A DNA stretch of 35,395 nt from Candidatus Acidiferrum typicum (GTDB lineage: Bacteria > Acidobacteriota > Terriglobia > Acidiferrales > UBA7541), in the NCBI GenBank assembly GCA_002478115.1, contig DLMH01000162.1:1-35395 (forward strand), read 5' to 3'. The number at the start of each line of letters is the position of its first letter. Within the stretch, counting starts at the first letter, position 1. Below are positions 10,401-17,606 of the stretch, piece by piece. Made by a program: the position numbers and the translations under genes. Under the pieces are notes generated by a model. That model saw only the letters and a list, made by a program, of their open reading frames with translations. It ran no database searches and was not told the DNA's origin.

Positions 10401-12677
10401 GATGTACAGGTTGCCCGCGCTGCCCACCGCCACGCCAGTGGGATAGTTGAGTTCCGCGTTTGTGGCTTGACCGCCGTCCCCCGTGTAGCCCTGAGTGCCG
10501 TCGCCCGCCACGGTAGTGATGATGCCTCCGGCGTCCACTTTGCGGACGCGCATGCTGTGGCTGTCCGCGATGTAGAGGTTGCCGACGCTGTCCACCGCCA
10601 CGGCGCAGGAATAGTAGAGTTCCGCGCTAGTGGCTGGGCCGTTGTCCCCGCTGTAGCCTACCGCGCCGTTGCCCGCTACGGTAGTGATGATGCCGTTGAC
10701 GTCCACCTTGCGGATGCGAAAGTTGTGGCAGTCCGCGATGTAGAGGTTGCCCGCGCTGTCCACTGCCACGCCACTGGGATAGTTGAGTTCCGCGCTGGTG
10801 GCCTGGCCGTTGTCCCCGCTGTAGCAGTTCCCATAAGTATCCTTGGTGGCGCAGCTGCCGTTGCCCGCCACGGTGGTGATAGTGCCACTGGAGTCCACCT
10901 TGCGGACGCGCGAGTTGTTGGTGTCCCCGATATACAGGTTGCCTGCGCTGTCCACCGCCACGCCACTTGCACCATCGAGTTCCGCGCTGGTGGCTGGTCC
11001 GCCGTCCCCGCTGAAACAATTCCCATAAGTGTCCGTTATGGCGCAGCTGCCGTTGCCCGCCACGGTGCTGATGATGCCGGGTGTGAACGCCAGGGCGGAG
11101 CCTACGCCCGTCCCTTCGAGGCCGAAGCTGTACGTATTGGAGCCGCTGTCGGTCACCACTAGCGGGAACCAGCGCTGCCCTGGCTTGGTGGGCGTGAACG
11201 TTACGGGCACAGTGCAGGTGGTGGGGGCGGAAAACATGCCCACGCAGGAGTTGGTCCCCACGGAATAGTCGCCACTGGTCTGTACACTCGAGAGCGTCAG
11301 CGCGGTGTTGATTGATAGATACACGTACTGCGTGCTGTTCCCGCCGACACTCACTTGCCCAAAATTCACCGGACCCTTGGTCACCTTACGGACGCGCAAG
11401 TTGTCGTAGTCTGCAATGTAGAAGTTGCCCGTACTATCCAGCGCTACTCCATAGGGGTAATTAAGTTCCGCGTTGATGGCTGGGCCGTTGTCCCCGCTGT
11501 AGCCAGCTGTGCCGTTGCCCACCACAGTGGTGATGGTGCCGCTAGCGTCCACCTTGCGGATGCAGGAGTTGTGCTCGTCGGCGATGTAGAGGTTGCCCGC
11601 GCTGTCCACCGCCACGCCGAGGGGATAGTTGAGTTCCGCGCTTATGGCTGCACTGCCGTCCCCGTCGTAGCCGCCTGTGCCGTTGCCCGCCACGGTCGCT
11701 ATGTCCCCAGCCCCGATGGGCACGCCCGCCACCGTAGTATCGGTCGCTTGCGTGTTCACCACGCGGATGCGGTTGGCGATATAATCCGCAATGTAGAGGT
11801 GGCCCGCGCTGTCCACCACTACGCTTTGGGGATAGCTGACTTCCGCACTGGTAGCTGGACCGTTGTCGCCGCTGTTACCCGCAATGCCGTTGCCCGCCAC
11901 GGTCGCTATGTCCCCAGCCCCGATGGTCACCCCCGCCACCGTAATCGAACTCGCCTGTGTATTTACCACGCGGATGCGGTTGTTGTTGTTGTCCGCGATA
12001 TAGAGGTTACCTACGCTGTCCACCGCCATGCCAGTGGGATAGCCGAGTTCCGCGCTGGTAGCTGGACCGGTATCGCCGCTGTTACCCGCAATGCCGTTGC
12101 CCGCCACGGTCGCTATGTCCCCAGCCCCGATGGGCACGCCCGCCACCGTAATCGAACTCGCCTGCGTATTCACCACGCGGATGCGGTTGTTTCTGGTGTC
12201 CGCGATGTAGAGGTTGCCCGCGCTATCCACTGCCACGCCTTGCGGGGAGTTGAGTTCCGCGCTGATGGCTGCACTGCCGTCCCCGCCGTAGCTGCCTGTG
12301 CCGTTGCCCGCCACGGTGGTGATGGTACCGCTGGCGTCCACCTTGCGAATACAGTTGTCGTAGAATTCCGCGATGTAGAGGTTGCCCGCCCTGTCCACCG
12401 CCACGCCAGTGGGGTAGTAGACATCCGCGCTCGTGGCGGCACTGCCGTCCCCGGTGTGGCCAGGACTGCCGTTGCCCGCCACCGTAGTGATGACGGGGGC
12501 AAGGGTGATGTTCTGTGCTTGGAGCCGGCACGGAGCAAGGCTGCCCAGCAGGCAAGCTAGAACCAGCGCGACAGCCCCGAGGCGCCCGCTGACAGCACCT
12601 GGAAAAACGGACAACTCGGCCGAATGCAGACAGGAGACGAAACCAGCACGCTTACTGAGAGAAGATGTAACTGGCAT
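7416..12677 (-). CDS. Giant secreted NHL-repeat / choice-of-anchor adhesin-like protein
   Basis: 1753 residues. I chose the ATG at 12677 because GGAGG lies 5 bases upstream; a TTG four codons earlier has no such site. An extended N-terminus with a hydrophobic stretch (VALVLACLLG) ending at an AQ site is a signal peptide. About a dozen NHL units follow, of the form GVAVDSAGNLYIAD...RKVDASGTITTVAGNG, in two blocks (about 60-430 and 545-880). A choice-of-anchor/ASH-like domain separates the blocks and another follows them. Next come Ig-like segments, an InlB-B-like segment (about 1110-1190), a cysteine-rich Tyr/Asn-rich stretch (about 1190-1390) of no recognised family, a putative-Ig domain (SGLTFNATTGLISGTPTSAG), and two C-terminal choice-of-anchor D domains. 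NHL repeats fold into beta-propellers that bind protein or polysaccharide. A surface or biofilm matrix role is inferred, and it fits the cyclic-di-GMP riboswitch in its leader. No sorting signal or transmembrane segment is seen at the C-terminus. Confidence 0.88.
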   Translation of the reverse strand: MPVTSSLSKRAGFVSCLHSAELSVFPGAVSGRLGAVALVLACLLGSLAPCRLQAQNITLAPVITTVAGNGSPGHTGDGSAATSADVYYPTGVAVDRAGNLYIAEFYDNCIRKVDASGTITTVAGNGTGSYGGDGSAAISAELNSPQGVAVDSAGNLYIADTRNNRIRVVNTQASSITVAGVPIGAGDIATVAGNGIAGNSGDTGPATSAELGYPTGMAVDSVGNLYIADNNNNRIRVVNTQASSITVAGVTIGAGDIATVAGNGIAGNSGDNGPATSAEVSYPQSVVVDSAGHLYIADYIANRIRVVNTQATDTTVAGVPIGAGDIATVAGNGTGGYDGDGSAAISAELNYPLGVAVDSAGNLYIADEHNSCIRKVDASGTITTVVGNGTAGYSGDNGPAINAELNYPYGVALDSTGNFYIADYDNLRVRKVTKGPVNFGQVSVGGNSTQYVYLSINTALTLSSVQTSGDYSVGTNSCVGMFSAPTTCTVPVTFTPTKPGQRWFPLVVTDSGSNTYSFGLEGTGVGSALAFTPGIISTVAGNGSCAITDTYGNCFSGDGGPATSAELDGASGVAVDSAGNLYIGDTNNSRVRKVDSSGTITTVAGNGSCATKDTYGNCYSGDNGQATSAELNYPSGVAVDSAGNLYIADCHNFRIRKVDVNGIITTVAGNGAVGYSGDNGPATSAELYYSCAVAVDSVGNLYIADSHSMRVRKVDAGGIITTVAGDGTQGYTGDGGQATNAELNYPTGVAVGSAGNLYIADSNNMCVRKVNVNGIITTVAGDGTQGYTGDGGQATNAELYSPYSVAVDSAGNLYIADYNNQRIRKVDASGNITTVAGNGTLGYTGDGGPATSAEFYLPIGVALDSAGNLYIADQDNSRIRKVDVTTSALSFSTVSVGQTSSPQSLAVSDVGNAALNFTSLAASANFQLQSVGNNCATGTPLAIGATCALGVAFAPTIAGNPVTGALTVTDDAFNSPQIVNLSGNGIALTPTFSNLTPSPSIPAGTTSITLSGTISSGGMYPAQGEQVSIAIGLAEGSATILDQNGNFTGPVTISSLGPGVYPILYHYYGDATFSAVSDQTTSLTVNPAPPSSVTLTLSAALGTGSGTVTDGPWARINCTDTAGTLSGSCYADYPIGAGVLLTATPTSTSTFLSWGGACAASTSNTCYFLQLNTSLSVTANFATQFPPAPLSFNAGTNVSTMATFCPGNASSCSQDPNAHAFTLLITQVSTPFNLYVQATEYPAGDGLCPKGQDGNSSDPDCRFVDYFNYGTDSNGPNPNIIVPLCYPYANGNCVHYDVYYQSPGTEPPTNYYSGWVFWKIGFNNDTYSPPSSSYWANSVPHMFDDPNEDVQVGLPYGTDCNTTMQVDTGQGNIEGTTIYCQYDRDITTFWNPGSGLDSTSGGKTKQPNDVVVAFPPTSVPYPNSLNPIPNAQSAPTISGSCLNACVLSGTNITFTVGTGGAFAIASTGYPLPRITMTSGSLPSGLTFNATTGLISGTPTSAGTFPFTVTASNTFNGNVDYVSQSYTLTVNAMGLSTSSLNFGTLHLGQVAAQPITLTNTGTTPITITSVSITGPGNAVGEYGDITFCTPLLTKLPGVLPAGKSCPIFVGILATAKIFSPTASTATLTITDSTAASPHLVRLTAQVINPQATLSASSLTFASQTVGTTSGAKTVTLTNTGNTPLTLGTITVSGHFALASSGTPCKNSGTVAAGSSCTISVTFAPTAKGTCTGNVKITDNALTSPQTIWLSGTGK
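10060..12480 (-). repeat. Tandem coding repeats encoding NHL units
   Basis: About twelve imperfect DNA repeats of roughly 165-210 bp encode the NHL units. Each is recognisable by a near-identical stretch around the codons for DSAGNLYIAD (for example near 10074, 10251, 10425, 10588, 10755, 10953, 11438, 11602, 11811, 12019, 12223 and 12394). Units at 11690-12190 carry an extra segment encoding NTQASSITVAGV that is itself repeated three times. High identity between neighbouring units suggests recent expansion by unequal recombination. Confidence 0.85.
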
Positions 12678-12692
12678 GACGACCTCCAAAAG

Positions 12693-12727
12693 AAAAAAAC
12701 CGCGTCACCACTGGTGGTTTGGCGCAG
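12693..12727 (-). terminator. Intrinsic terminator in the riboswitch expression platform
   Basis: On the minus strand CTGCG (12727-12723) can pair with CGCGG (12704-12700), with an inner stem ACCA/TGGT closing a CCAG loop, followed directly by seven T residues (12699-12693). It lies between the aptamer and the ribosome site of the NHL gene, so it would stop transcription before the start codon. CTGCG can instead pair with CGCAG at 12736-12732, which overlaps the 3' strand of aptamer helix P1. The two folds exclude each other. Confidence 0.65.
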
Positions 12728-12728
12728 C

Positions 12729-12833
12729 CACCTGCGGCAACTCGGCTTTCTCTAATTTTACTTCGGGTCCTGGTGGTACTGATTAGAGACCCGTGGCTTT
12801 CCGTCCCCCGCTCGCGCAAGGTTTGGCTAGGTG
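12729..12833 (-). ncRNA. Cyclic-di-GMP-I riboswitch aptamer (GEMM-I)
   Basis: Read on the minus strand, the leader of the NHL gene matches the GEMM-I consensus in order. Helix P1 is formed by CACCU (12833-12829) and AGGUG (12733-12729). Then come GCCAAACC, a short stem closed by the GNRA tetraloop GCGA, GGGACGGAAAGCC, the strongly conserved AAAGCCACGGGUCU, a second arm with the 8-bp stem UCUCUAAU/AUUAGAGA, and the 3' signature GCCGAGUUGCCG. The usual GC...GC pair flanking the AAA/GA internal loop is replaced by CC...GG, a compensatory change. By alignment with the Vibrio Vc2 aptamer, the base that selects cyclic di-GMP (G20) is G and the intercalating A47 is A, which favours cyclic di-GMP over cGAMP. 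Confidence 0.82.
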
Positions 12834-12837
12834 CACG

Positions 12838-12866
12838 TCCCTAGCACTGGAACAAAGAATTGTCAG
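12838..12866 (-). promoter_or_regulatory. Possible promoter for the riboswitch leader
   Basis: On the minus strand CTGACA (12866-12861) and TAGGGA (12843-12838) are spaced by 17 bases, which would start transcription at the first bases of aptamer helix P1. The -35 is good and the -10 is poor. The placement is the main support. Confidence 0.3.
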
Positions 12867-13330
12867 TGACTCAGGTCCTACGGCAGTGTGATGCTGCGCA
12901 CTTCCGTCCGGTGCCCTCCCTTCTGGAAGATGACGCGTCTTCGGTTTCGATTGTGCGCTACTCCTCGGAGAGGGAAGGCGAGAGGATCGCACTGTTGAAT
13001 TTGACCGCAGGCGAGAATCGCGAGTTCCAAATTCTTTCGGTGTGCTCTGAGTGGCAAACGACACGAGGTTTAGCGACTAGTGCCTGGCCCAACTTCCGTC
13101 GAAGAAAGGGAAGCCGAGGTCGATTATCAGGTAGCAGCGCCTGCTGAAATGGGAACGCCCAACTTGCACCGAGCGAAAATCGCTCAACAAAAGAGTACGG
13201 ATGGAAGGATGGCGACAGAGGCGGCTCGGCTCGAACTCATGGAACCTACAGGAAGAAAGAGGAAAAACCGACTTGACACTCACCGGCCTTCTCATGGAAG
13301 GCATTGAGTCCACTGCTCCCTGTGACCGGG
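12867..13330. other. Intergenic region, no gene seen
   Basis: About 460 bases between the riboswitch leader and the stop of alpha-glucan phosphorylase. Short open frames on both strands have no recognisable family pattern, no good ribosome site and no homologue I know. No clear terminator for the phosphorylase gene was found here. Confidence 0.5.
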
Positions 13331-15931
13331 CTACTTTGTGGCTGCTGCAATGCGAGACTCGTCGGCCCAGCAGATAAGGTGGGGGATGAAGGCCACCGAC
13401 ATGTCAGGATGGTTCGGACGTACGCGCACAGTGAATCCGTGTAGACCGCTGCGGCTAACCGAGGTCTCAACGACATAGTTGTAATTGCCCTCGGAATCTT
13501 GTCCGGCTGCCTGCATCGCGACGGCGTTGCCTTCAAACAGCTCTCCCCGCATGTCGACGCGCCCTGCGTAAAGCTCCACGACCACGTCCTGCGGACTCAA
13601 ACGGCCAAGATGTACCTGGGCCCGGACCCGCATGGCTAGAGCTACCGGGATCGTCTTGGCCGGTCCGTCATCAACTCTGGCAATCCAGACATCCTGCCAC
13701 TCCCTGCGAATGCGCCCCATCGCGGCCGAGAGTTCACGAGCCCGAAGGGCGTTGTTGGCCTCCAGTGCGCGAAACTGAGCGTGTGCCTTGGCGTAATAAC
13801 CTTCGACATAGTCGCGCACCATGCGATGCGTGTTGACAAAATGACACAGGGAATCCACGCAGTCCTTCATGCGCTCCACCCATTTGCGGGGAATGCGATC
13901 AACTCCGCGATCATAGAAGGTCGGAACCACATCGCGCTCCAGCAGCGCGTAAAGAGACTCCGCTTCTACTTGGTCCTGATAGTTTGCGTCGGAATAGGAC
14001 TCACCCTTTCCGATGGCCCAACCCATTTTCTTAGACGTGTTGGGATCATTCCACACTTCATCCCACCAGCCGTCCGGCACACTAAGGTTGAGCACGGCAT
14101 TTGCCACAGCCTTCATTCCACTGGTGCCGGAAGCTTCATTGGGGCGAAGCGGCGTATTCAACCACACGTCCACACCCTGCACCATCGATCGCGCGACCGC
14201 CATGTCATAGTCTTCTAAGAACACGACATGCCGACCGAGCACCGGATCTCGGCTGACCTCGGTGATTCTGCGGATCAGCTCTTTGCCGGCGTCATCCTGC
14301 GGGTGGGCTTTGCCGGCGAAGATCAGCTGTACAGGGCGCGCCTGGTCGGTCAGAATCCGGCGCAAGCGATCCATGTCTCGAAAGATGAGAGTGGCTCTCT
14401 TGTAGGTTGCGAATCGGCGAGCAAAGCCGATGGTTAGCGTATCTGGATCCAGTACCGCCTCAGCAGCATCGATCTCTGCCTGGGGAGCACCGCGGCGCAT
14501 GCGTTGCTCCCGCACGCGACGCCGTGTCCAGGCGATAAGCCGTTCGCGGCGGCGCTCGTGAGTTCGCCACAGTTCCTCAGCCGGGATGGACTTGACACGG
14601 CTCCAGACCTCGCTATTCGCCGGTTCCTCGCGCCAGTTAGGCCCGAGATAACGCTCGTAGAGCTGATTGAACTCGGCGGAGATCCAACTCTGGAAATGAA
14701 CTCCGTTGGTGACATGCCCGATGGGAATCTCCTCAATCGGAACACGGGGCCAAAGCGACTGCCACATTTTCCGGCTGACTTCGCCGTGCAGCTTGCTGAC
14801 GCCATTAGCGCGTGAAGCTAGGCGCAACGCGAGCGCTGTCATGCAGAATTCCCCGTTGCCTGCCGTGCGTCCAAGCTCCAGGAAATCCGCCTGCGAGAGT
14901 CCCAACTGTCGCGCGGTCACGCCAAAGTACCGGTTGATCAGATCGGCATGAAAGTAGTCGTGGCCTGCTTCGACTGGGGTGTGGGTGGTGAAAACTAGGC
15001 TGGCTGAAGCTAGCTCACGTGCTTCCGCGAGGCTGAGGTCGCGAGTTCTCATTAGATGCCATAGGTGTTCGAGCGCGAGAAAAGCGGAGTGGCCTTCATT
15101 CATGTGGTAGACCGTGGGCTGTAAGCCAATCGCTTGCAGTGCACGGTAACCGCCGATGCCCAGCAGGATCTCCTGCCGGATTCGCATCTCGCGGTCGCCG
15201 CCGTACAACTGGTTGGTCAAATCGCGGTCTTCGGAACGCGCATTCGAGGGTATGTTCGTATCGAGCAGATAGAGAGGCACACGTCCAACTTGCACTCTCC
15301 AAACTTGCGCGTACACATGCTGTCCGGCAAGGTCCACTTCGATCATGACGGGGCGCCTGTCTGGGTGATAGACCACACTGACCGGCAGATTGTGAAAGTC
15401 GTTGTCTACGTACGATTCCTGCTGCCACCCCGATTGGCTGAGATATTGACGGAAGTAACCTTGCTGGTAGAGCAGTCCGACGCCGACGAGCGGCACTCCC
15501 AGGTCGCTCGCTGACTTCAGGTGATCGCCAGCGAGAATGCCGAGGCCCCCCGCGAAAATCGAGAGGCATTCCGTTAACCCGAACTCGGCTGAAAAATAGG
15601 CTATGAGCGGGACATCGACGGATTTTGCGCAGTTCCTCTGAAACCAGGTGGAATCCCCGGCAAGATAACTTTCCAGATTCGACTCAACTCGGCGAAGGTG
15701 CGCCAAGAACGCGTCGTCGTTGGCCGCCTGTTCCAGCTTCGCTTGTTCGATGGTGCCGAGGAGGAGCACAGGATTGTGTCCTGTTTTTTCCCATAGATCT
15801 CGGTCCAGACGCCGGAACAGTTCAATGGATTCATGGCTCCAGCACCAGCGAAGATCGTAGGCCACTATGCGCAATCCCTCGATTGTGGGCGGCAAAGATG
15901 GTACTACACTGAAAGTGTGAACCGGTCGCAT
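13331..15931 (-). CDS. glgP: Alpha-glucan (glycogen/maltodextrin) phosphorylase, GT35
   Basis: 866 residues from the ATG at 15931, which has GAGGAGG 9 bases upstream; a TTG further upstream lacks a ribosome site. It belongs to the short bacterial phosphorylases (about 850 residues) with the N-terminal DUF3417-type region (LRWCWSHESIELF). Glycan-binding and active-site segments are present: YFSAEFGLTECL, GGLGILAGDHLKSASDLG, HMNEGHSAFLALE, THTPVEAGHD, GFARRFATYKRA. The pyridoxal-phosphate motif is EASGTSGMKAVANAVLN, with the Schiff-base lysine at about residue 607. It cleaves alpha-1,4-glucan with phosphate to give glucose 1-phosphate in the cytoplasm. It stands alone, without other glycogen genes, in this window. 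Confidence 0.95.
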   Translation of the reverse strand: MRPVHTFSVVPSLPPTIEGLRIVAYDLRWCWSHESIELFRRLDRDLWEKTGHNPVLLLGTIEQAKLEQAANDDAFLAHLRRVESNLESYLAGDSTWFQRNCAKSVDVPLIAYFSAEFGLTECLSIFAGGLGILAGDHLKSASDLGVPLVGVGLLYQQGYFRQYLSQSGWQQESYVDNDFHNLPVSVVYHPDRRPVMIEVDLAGQHVYAQVWRVQVGRVPLYLLDTNIPSNARSEDRDLTNQLYGGDREMRIRQEILLGIGGYRALQAIGLQPTVYHMNEGHSAFLALEHLWHLMRTRDLSLAEARELASASLVFTTHTPVEAGHDYFHADLINRYFGVTARQLGLSQADFLELGRTAGNGEFCMTALALRLASRANGVSKLHGEVSRKMWQSLWPRVPIEEIPIGHVTNGVHFQSWISAEFNQLYERYLGPNWREEPANSEVWSRVKSIPAEELWRTHERRRERLIAWTRRRVREQRMRRGAPQAEIDAAEAVLDPDTLTIGFARRFATYKRATLIFRDMDRLRRILTDQARPVQLIFAGKAHPQDDAGKELIRRITEVSRDPVLGRHVVFLEDYDMAVARSMVQGVDVWLNTPLRPNEASGTSGMKAVANAVLNLSVPDGWWDEVWNDPNTSKKMGWAIGKGESYSDANYQDQVEAESLYALLERDVVPTFYDRGVDRIPRKWVERMKDCVDSLCHFVNTHRMVRDYVEGYYAKAHAQFRALEANNALRARELSAAMGRIRREWQDVWIARVDDGPAKTIPVALAMRVRAQVHLGRLSPQDVVVELYAGRVDMRGELFEGNAVAMQAAGQDSEGNYNYVVETSVSRSGLHGFTVRVRPNHPDMSVAFIPHLICWADESRIAAATK

Positions 15932-15960
15932 GGCTTGTGCCCTCCTCACGCTTTGAACGC

Positions 15961-15989
15961 TTTTTACTCTTCGGCGCAAGGCCGGTCAA
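15961..15989 (-). promoter_or_regulatory. Candidate sigma-70 promoter of glgP
   Basis: On the minus strand TTGACC (15989-15984) and TAAAAA (15966-15961) are separated by 17 bases, placing the transcript start about 25 bases before the glgP ATG. Confidence 0.45.
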
Positions 15990-16071
15990 GTTGTGATTTT
16001 GTGAATTACTGGTGGAGTACTAACGGTAAATCTCTCTACACAACGCAAAATCGTTGTTTTCAATGCAGGGA

Positions 16072-16109
16072 GGCATTAGAGAGTTAGCTGGTTGTTGAAA
16101 GAGTTGGTC
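16072..16109. repeat. Copy 1 of a two-block intergenic repeat upstream of glgP
   Basis: GGCATTAGAGAGTTAGCTG (16072-16090) followed by GTTGTTGAAAGAGTTGGTC (16091-16109). The same two blocks occur at 35258-35310 with 18/19 and 17/19 identity but with 15 extra bases between them. Both copies lie upstream of a minus-strand gene, in the same orientation. This may be a dispersed intergenic repeat or remains of a mobile element end. Confidence 0.55.
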
Positions 16110-16147
16110 TTTCTGAACAAAGCTGAAATTGGGTTATAGAAAAATGT

Positions 16148-16186
16148 CGAGGGTGTCCGGCTGACAGTTGAAGGTTGAAGCGGCGG
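16148..16186 (+). repeat. IS256 left terminal inverted repeat
   Basis: 39 bases identical to the reverse complement of 17555-17593. Neither adjacent base continues the match. Confidence 0.95.
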
Positions 16187-16242
16187 TTCGGGCGCGATCC
16201 GTTAGAATCGCGCCTGAGAATCCTGATCAAAGGAGAACCGCC

Positions 16243-17541
16243 GTGAAGCAAAACTACCATGTCATTGAGGGGAAGGGGAAGAGCGCCGAGCGAGCCTTGG
16301 CCGCTTTCTGCAAGGCCCACGGGCAGATGCTGCTGCCGCTGGTGGAGTTGATCGAGGAAGCGCGCCTGACGGTGAGCACGGTGTTGGATGAAGTGAGCCA
16401 GCAGACCATCGAGATGATTTTGCAACTCAGTGCCGAGCAGATCGCCGGGCCGCGGACGCCGGGGCGCTCGAGTGGGGAGGTTCGCTGGCACGGGAGCCAG
16501 GCGGGGCGGGTGAGTCTGGAAGACCGCCAGGTGAGCGTGCGGCGGCCGCGCTTGCGGCGCAAGGGAAAGCAGCGCGGCGGCGAAGTGGAGATTCCCGCCT
16601 ATCAGGCGCTGCAGAGGAATCCGGCGATGGGCGGGCGGATGTTCGGGGCGCTGTTGCGCGGGGTATCCACGCGGCAGTATCGCGAGGTGCTGCCGCGCAT
16701 GGCGGAGAGCGTGGGGATCTCGAAGTCGGCGGTGAGCGAGCGGGCCATCGAAGCGAGCGCAGCACAACTTTCTGAGCTGCTGGAGCGTTGTTGGAACGAG
16801 ACGGAGCTGCTGGTGATTTACATCGACGGGATGCAATTCAGTGCGCAGCACGTGATCAGCGCGGTGGGCGTGGATTTTCAAGGGGACAAGCACGTGCTGG
16901 GATTGCAGTTGGGGGCGACGGAGAACGCCGCGGCGGTGAAGTCCCTGCTGGTGCATTTGCGCGAGCACGGGCTGGACACCGGGAAACGCTACTTGTTTGT
17001 GATCGACGGAGCGAAGGCACTGCGCGCGGCGATTGACGAGGTGTTCGGGACGGGACAGGCAGTGCAGCGGTGCCGCACGCACAAGATTCGCAACGTGCTG
17101 GAAGAACTCCCCAAGGAGCAGCCCGCGCAGGTGCGCAGCCTAATGCGCGCAGCGTACAAGCTGGAGCGCGCCGAAGAAAGCCTGGTCAAGATGGAAAAGA
17201 TGGCGTCGTGGCTGGAGCAGGAATATCCCACTGCGGCAGCCAGCTTGCGCGAGGGAGTGGAGGAGACGTTCACGATCAACCGCCTGGGGCTGCCGCCGAG
17301 TTTGCACCGCTGCCTGGGGACAAGCAACCTGATCGAAAGCCCGCAATCCGGAGTGCGGAAAAGAACGGGAAACGTGAGCCGCTGGAGAGATGGCGAGATG
17401 GTGCTGCGCTGGGTGGCGGGAGCGTACCTGCTCACCGAGAAAAGTTTTCGCAAGGTCGCCGGGTACGAAAATCTGTGGACCCTGGCCGCCGCACTGGGCC
17501 GGCAGAAAAAATCCGTTACCTTACAGGAGAAGTTCGCGTAA
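16243..17541 (+). CDS. IS256-family (mutator-type) DDE transposase
   Basis: 432 residues. I chose the GTG at 16243, which has AAGGAG 7 bases upstream, over an in-frame TTG inside the inverted repeat. Catalytic residues follow the IS256 spacing: D195 in VIYIDGMQ, D255 in FVIDGAKALR and E365 in SNLIES, with the C/H segment RCRTHKIRNVL after D255. The length is normal and the frame intact, so the enzyme is probably functional. It catalyses cut-and-paste or copy-out transposition of its own element. Confidence 0.93.
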   Translation: MKQNYHVIEGKGKSAERALAAFCKAHGQMLLPLVELIEEARLTVSTVLDEVSQQTIEMILQLSAEQIAGPRTPGRSSGEVRWHGSQAGRVSLEDRQVSVRRPRLRRKGKQRGGEVEIPAYQALQRNPAMGGRMFGALLRGVSTRQYREVLPRMAESVGISKSAVSERAIEASAAQLSELLERCWNETELLVIYIDGMQFSAQHVISAVGVDFQGDKHVLGLQLGATENAAAVKSLLVHLREHGLDTGKRYLFVIDGAKALRAAIDEVFGTGQAVQRCRTHKIRNVLEELPKEQPAQVRSLMRAAYKLERAEESLVKMEKMASWLEQEYPTAAASLREGVEETFTINRLGLPPSLHRCLGTSNLIESPQSGVRKRTGNVSRWRDGEMVLRWVAGAYLLTEKSFRKVAGYENLWTLAAALGRQKKSVTLQEKFA

Positions 17542-17554
17542 CATGCATCACCAG

Positions 17555-17593
17555 CCGCCGCTTCAACCTTCAACTGTCAGCCGGACACCCTCG
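17555..17593 (+). repeat. IS256 right terminal inverted repeat
   Basis: Exact reverse complement of 16148-16186. It begins 13 bases after the transposase stop codon. Confidence 0.95.
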
Positions 17594-17606
17594 GCGGGCG
17601 CTTCCA

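Larger units (their letters stand above)
16148..17593 (+). mobile_element. Complete IS256-family insertion sequence
   Basis: A 1446-bp element bounded by perfect 39-bp inverted repeats (16148-16186 and 17555-17593), each starting CGAGGGTGTCCGGCTGACAG when read inward. It contains one intact transposase gene. The flanking bases (AAAATGT on the left, GCGGGCG on the right) show no 8-9 bp target duplication. The right end lies about 14 bp before the start of the conserved part of the downstream duplication, so the element sits in the 5' region of duplication copy A. Confidence 0.92.

Noticed and set aside
10000..12480. Regular repeats that might suggest a CRISPR array
   Set aside because: Units are 165-210 bp long, in frame, and encode NHL propeller blades with an intact coding frame. 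There are no short identical repeats with unique spacers.
11355..12560. Plus-strand open frame of 401 codons with repetitive sequence
   Set aside because: It is a by-product of GC-rich NHL coding repeats read in antisense; no start context or known fold.
12867..13330. Short open frames between the riboswitch leader and glgP
   Set aside because: No ribosome sites, no recognisable domains, and overlapping frames on both strands with equal claim.
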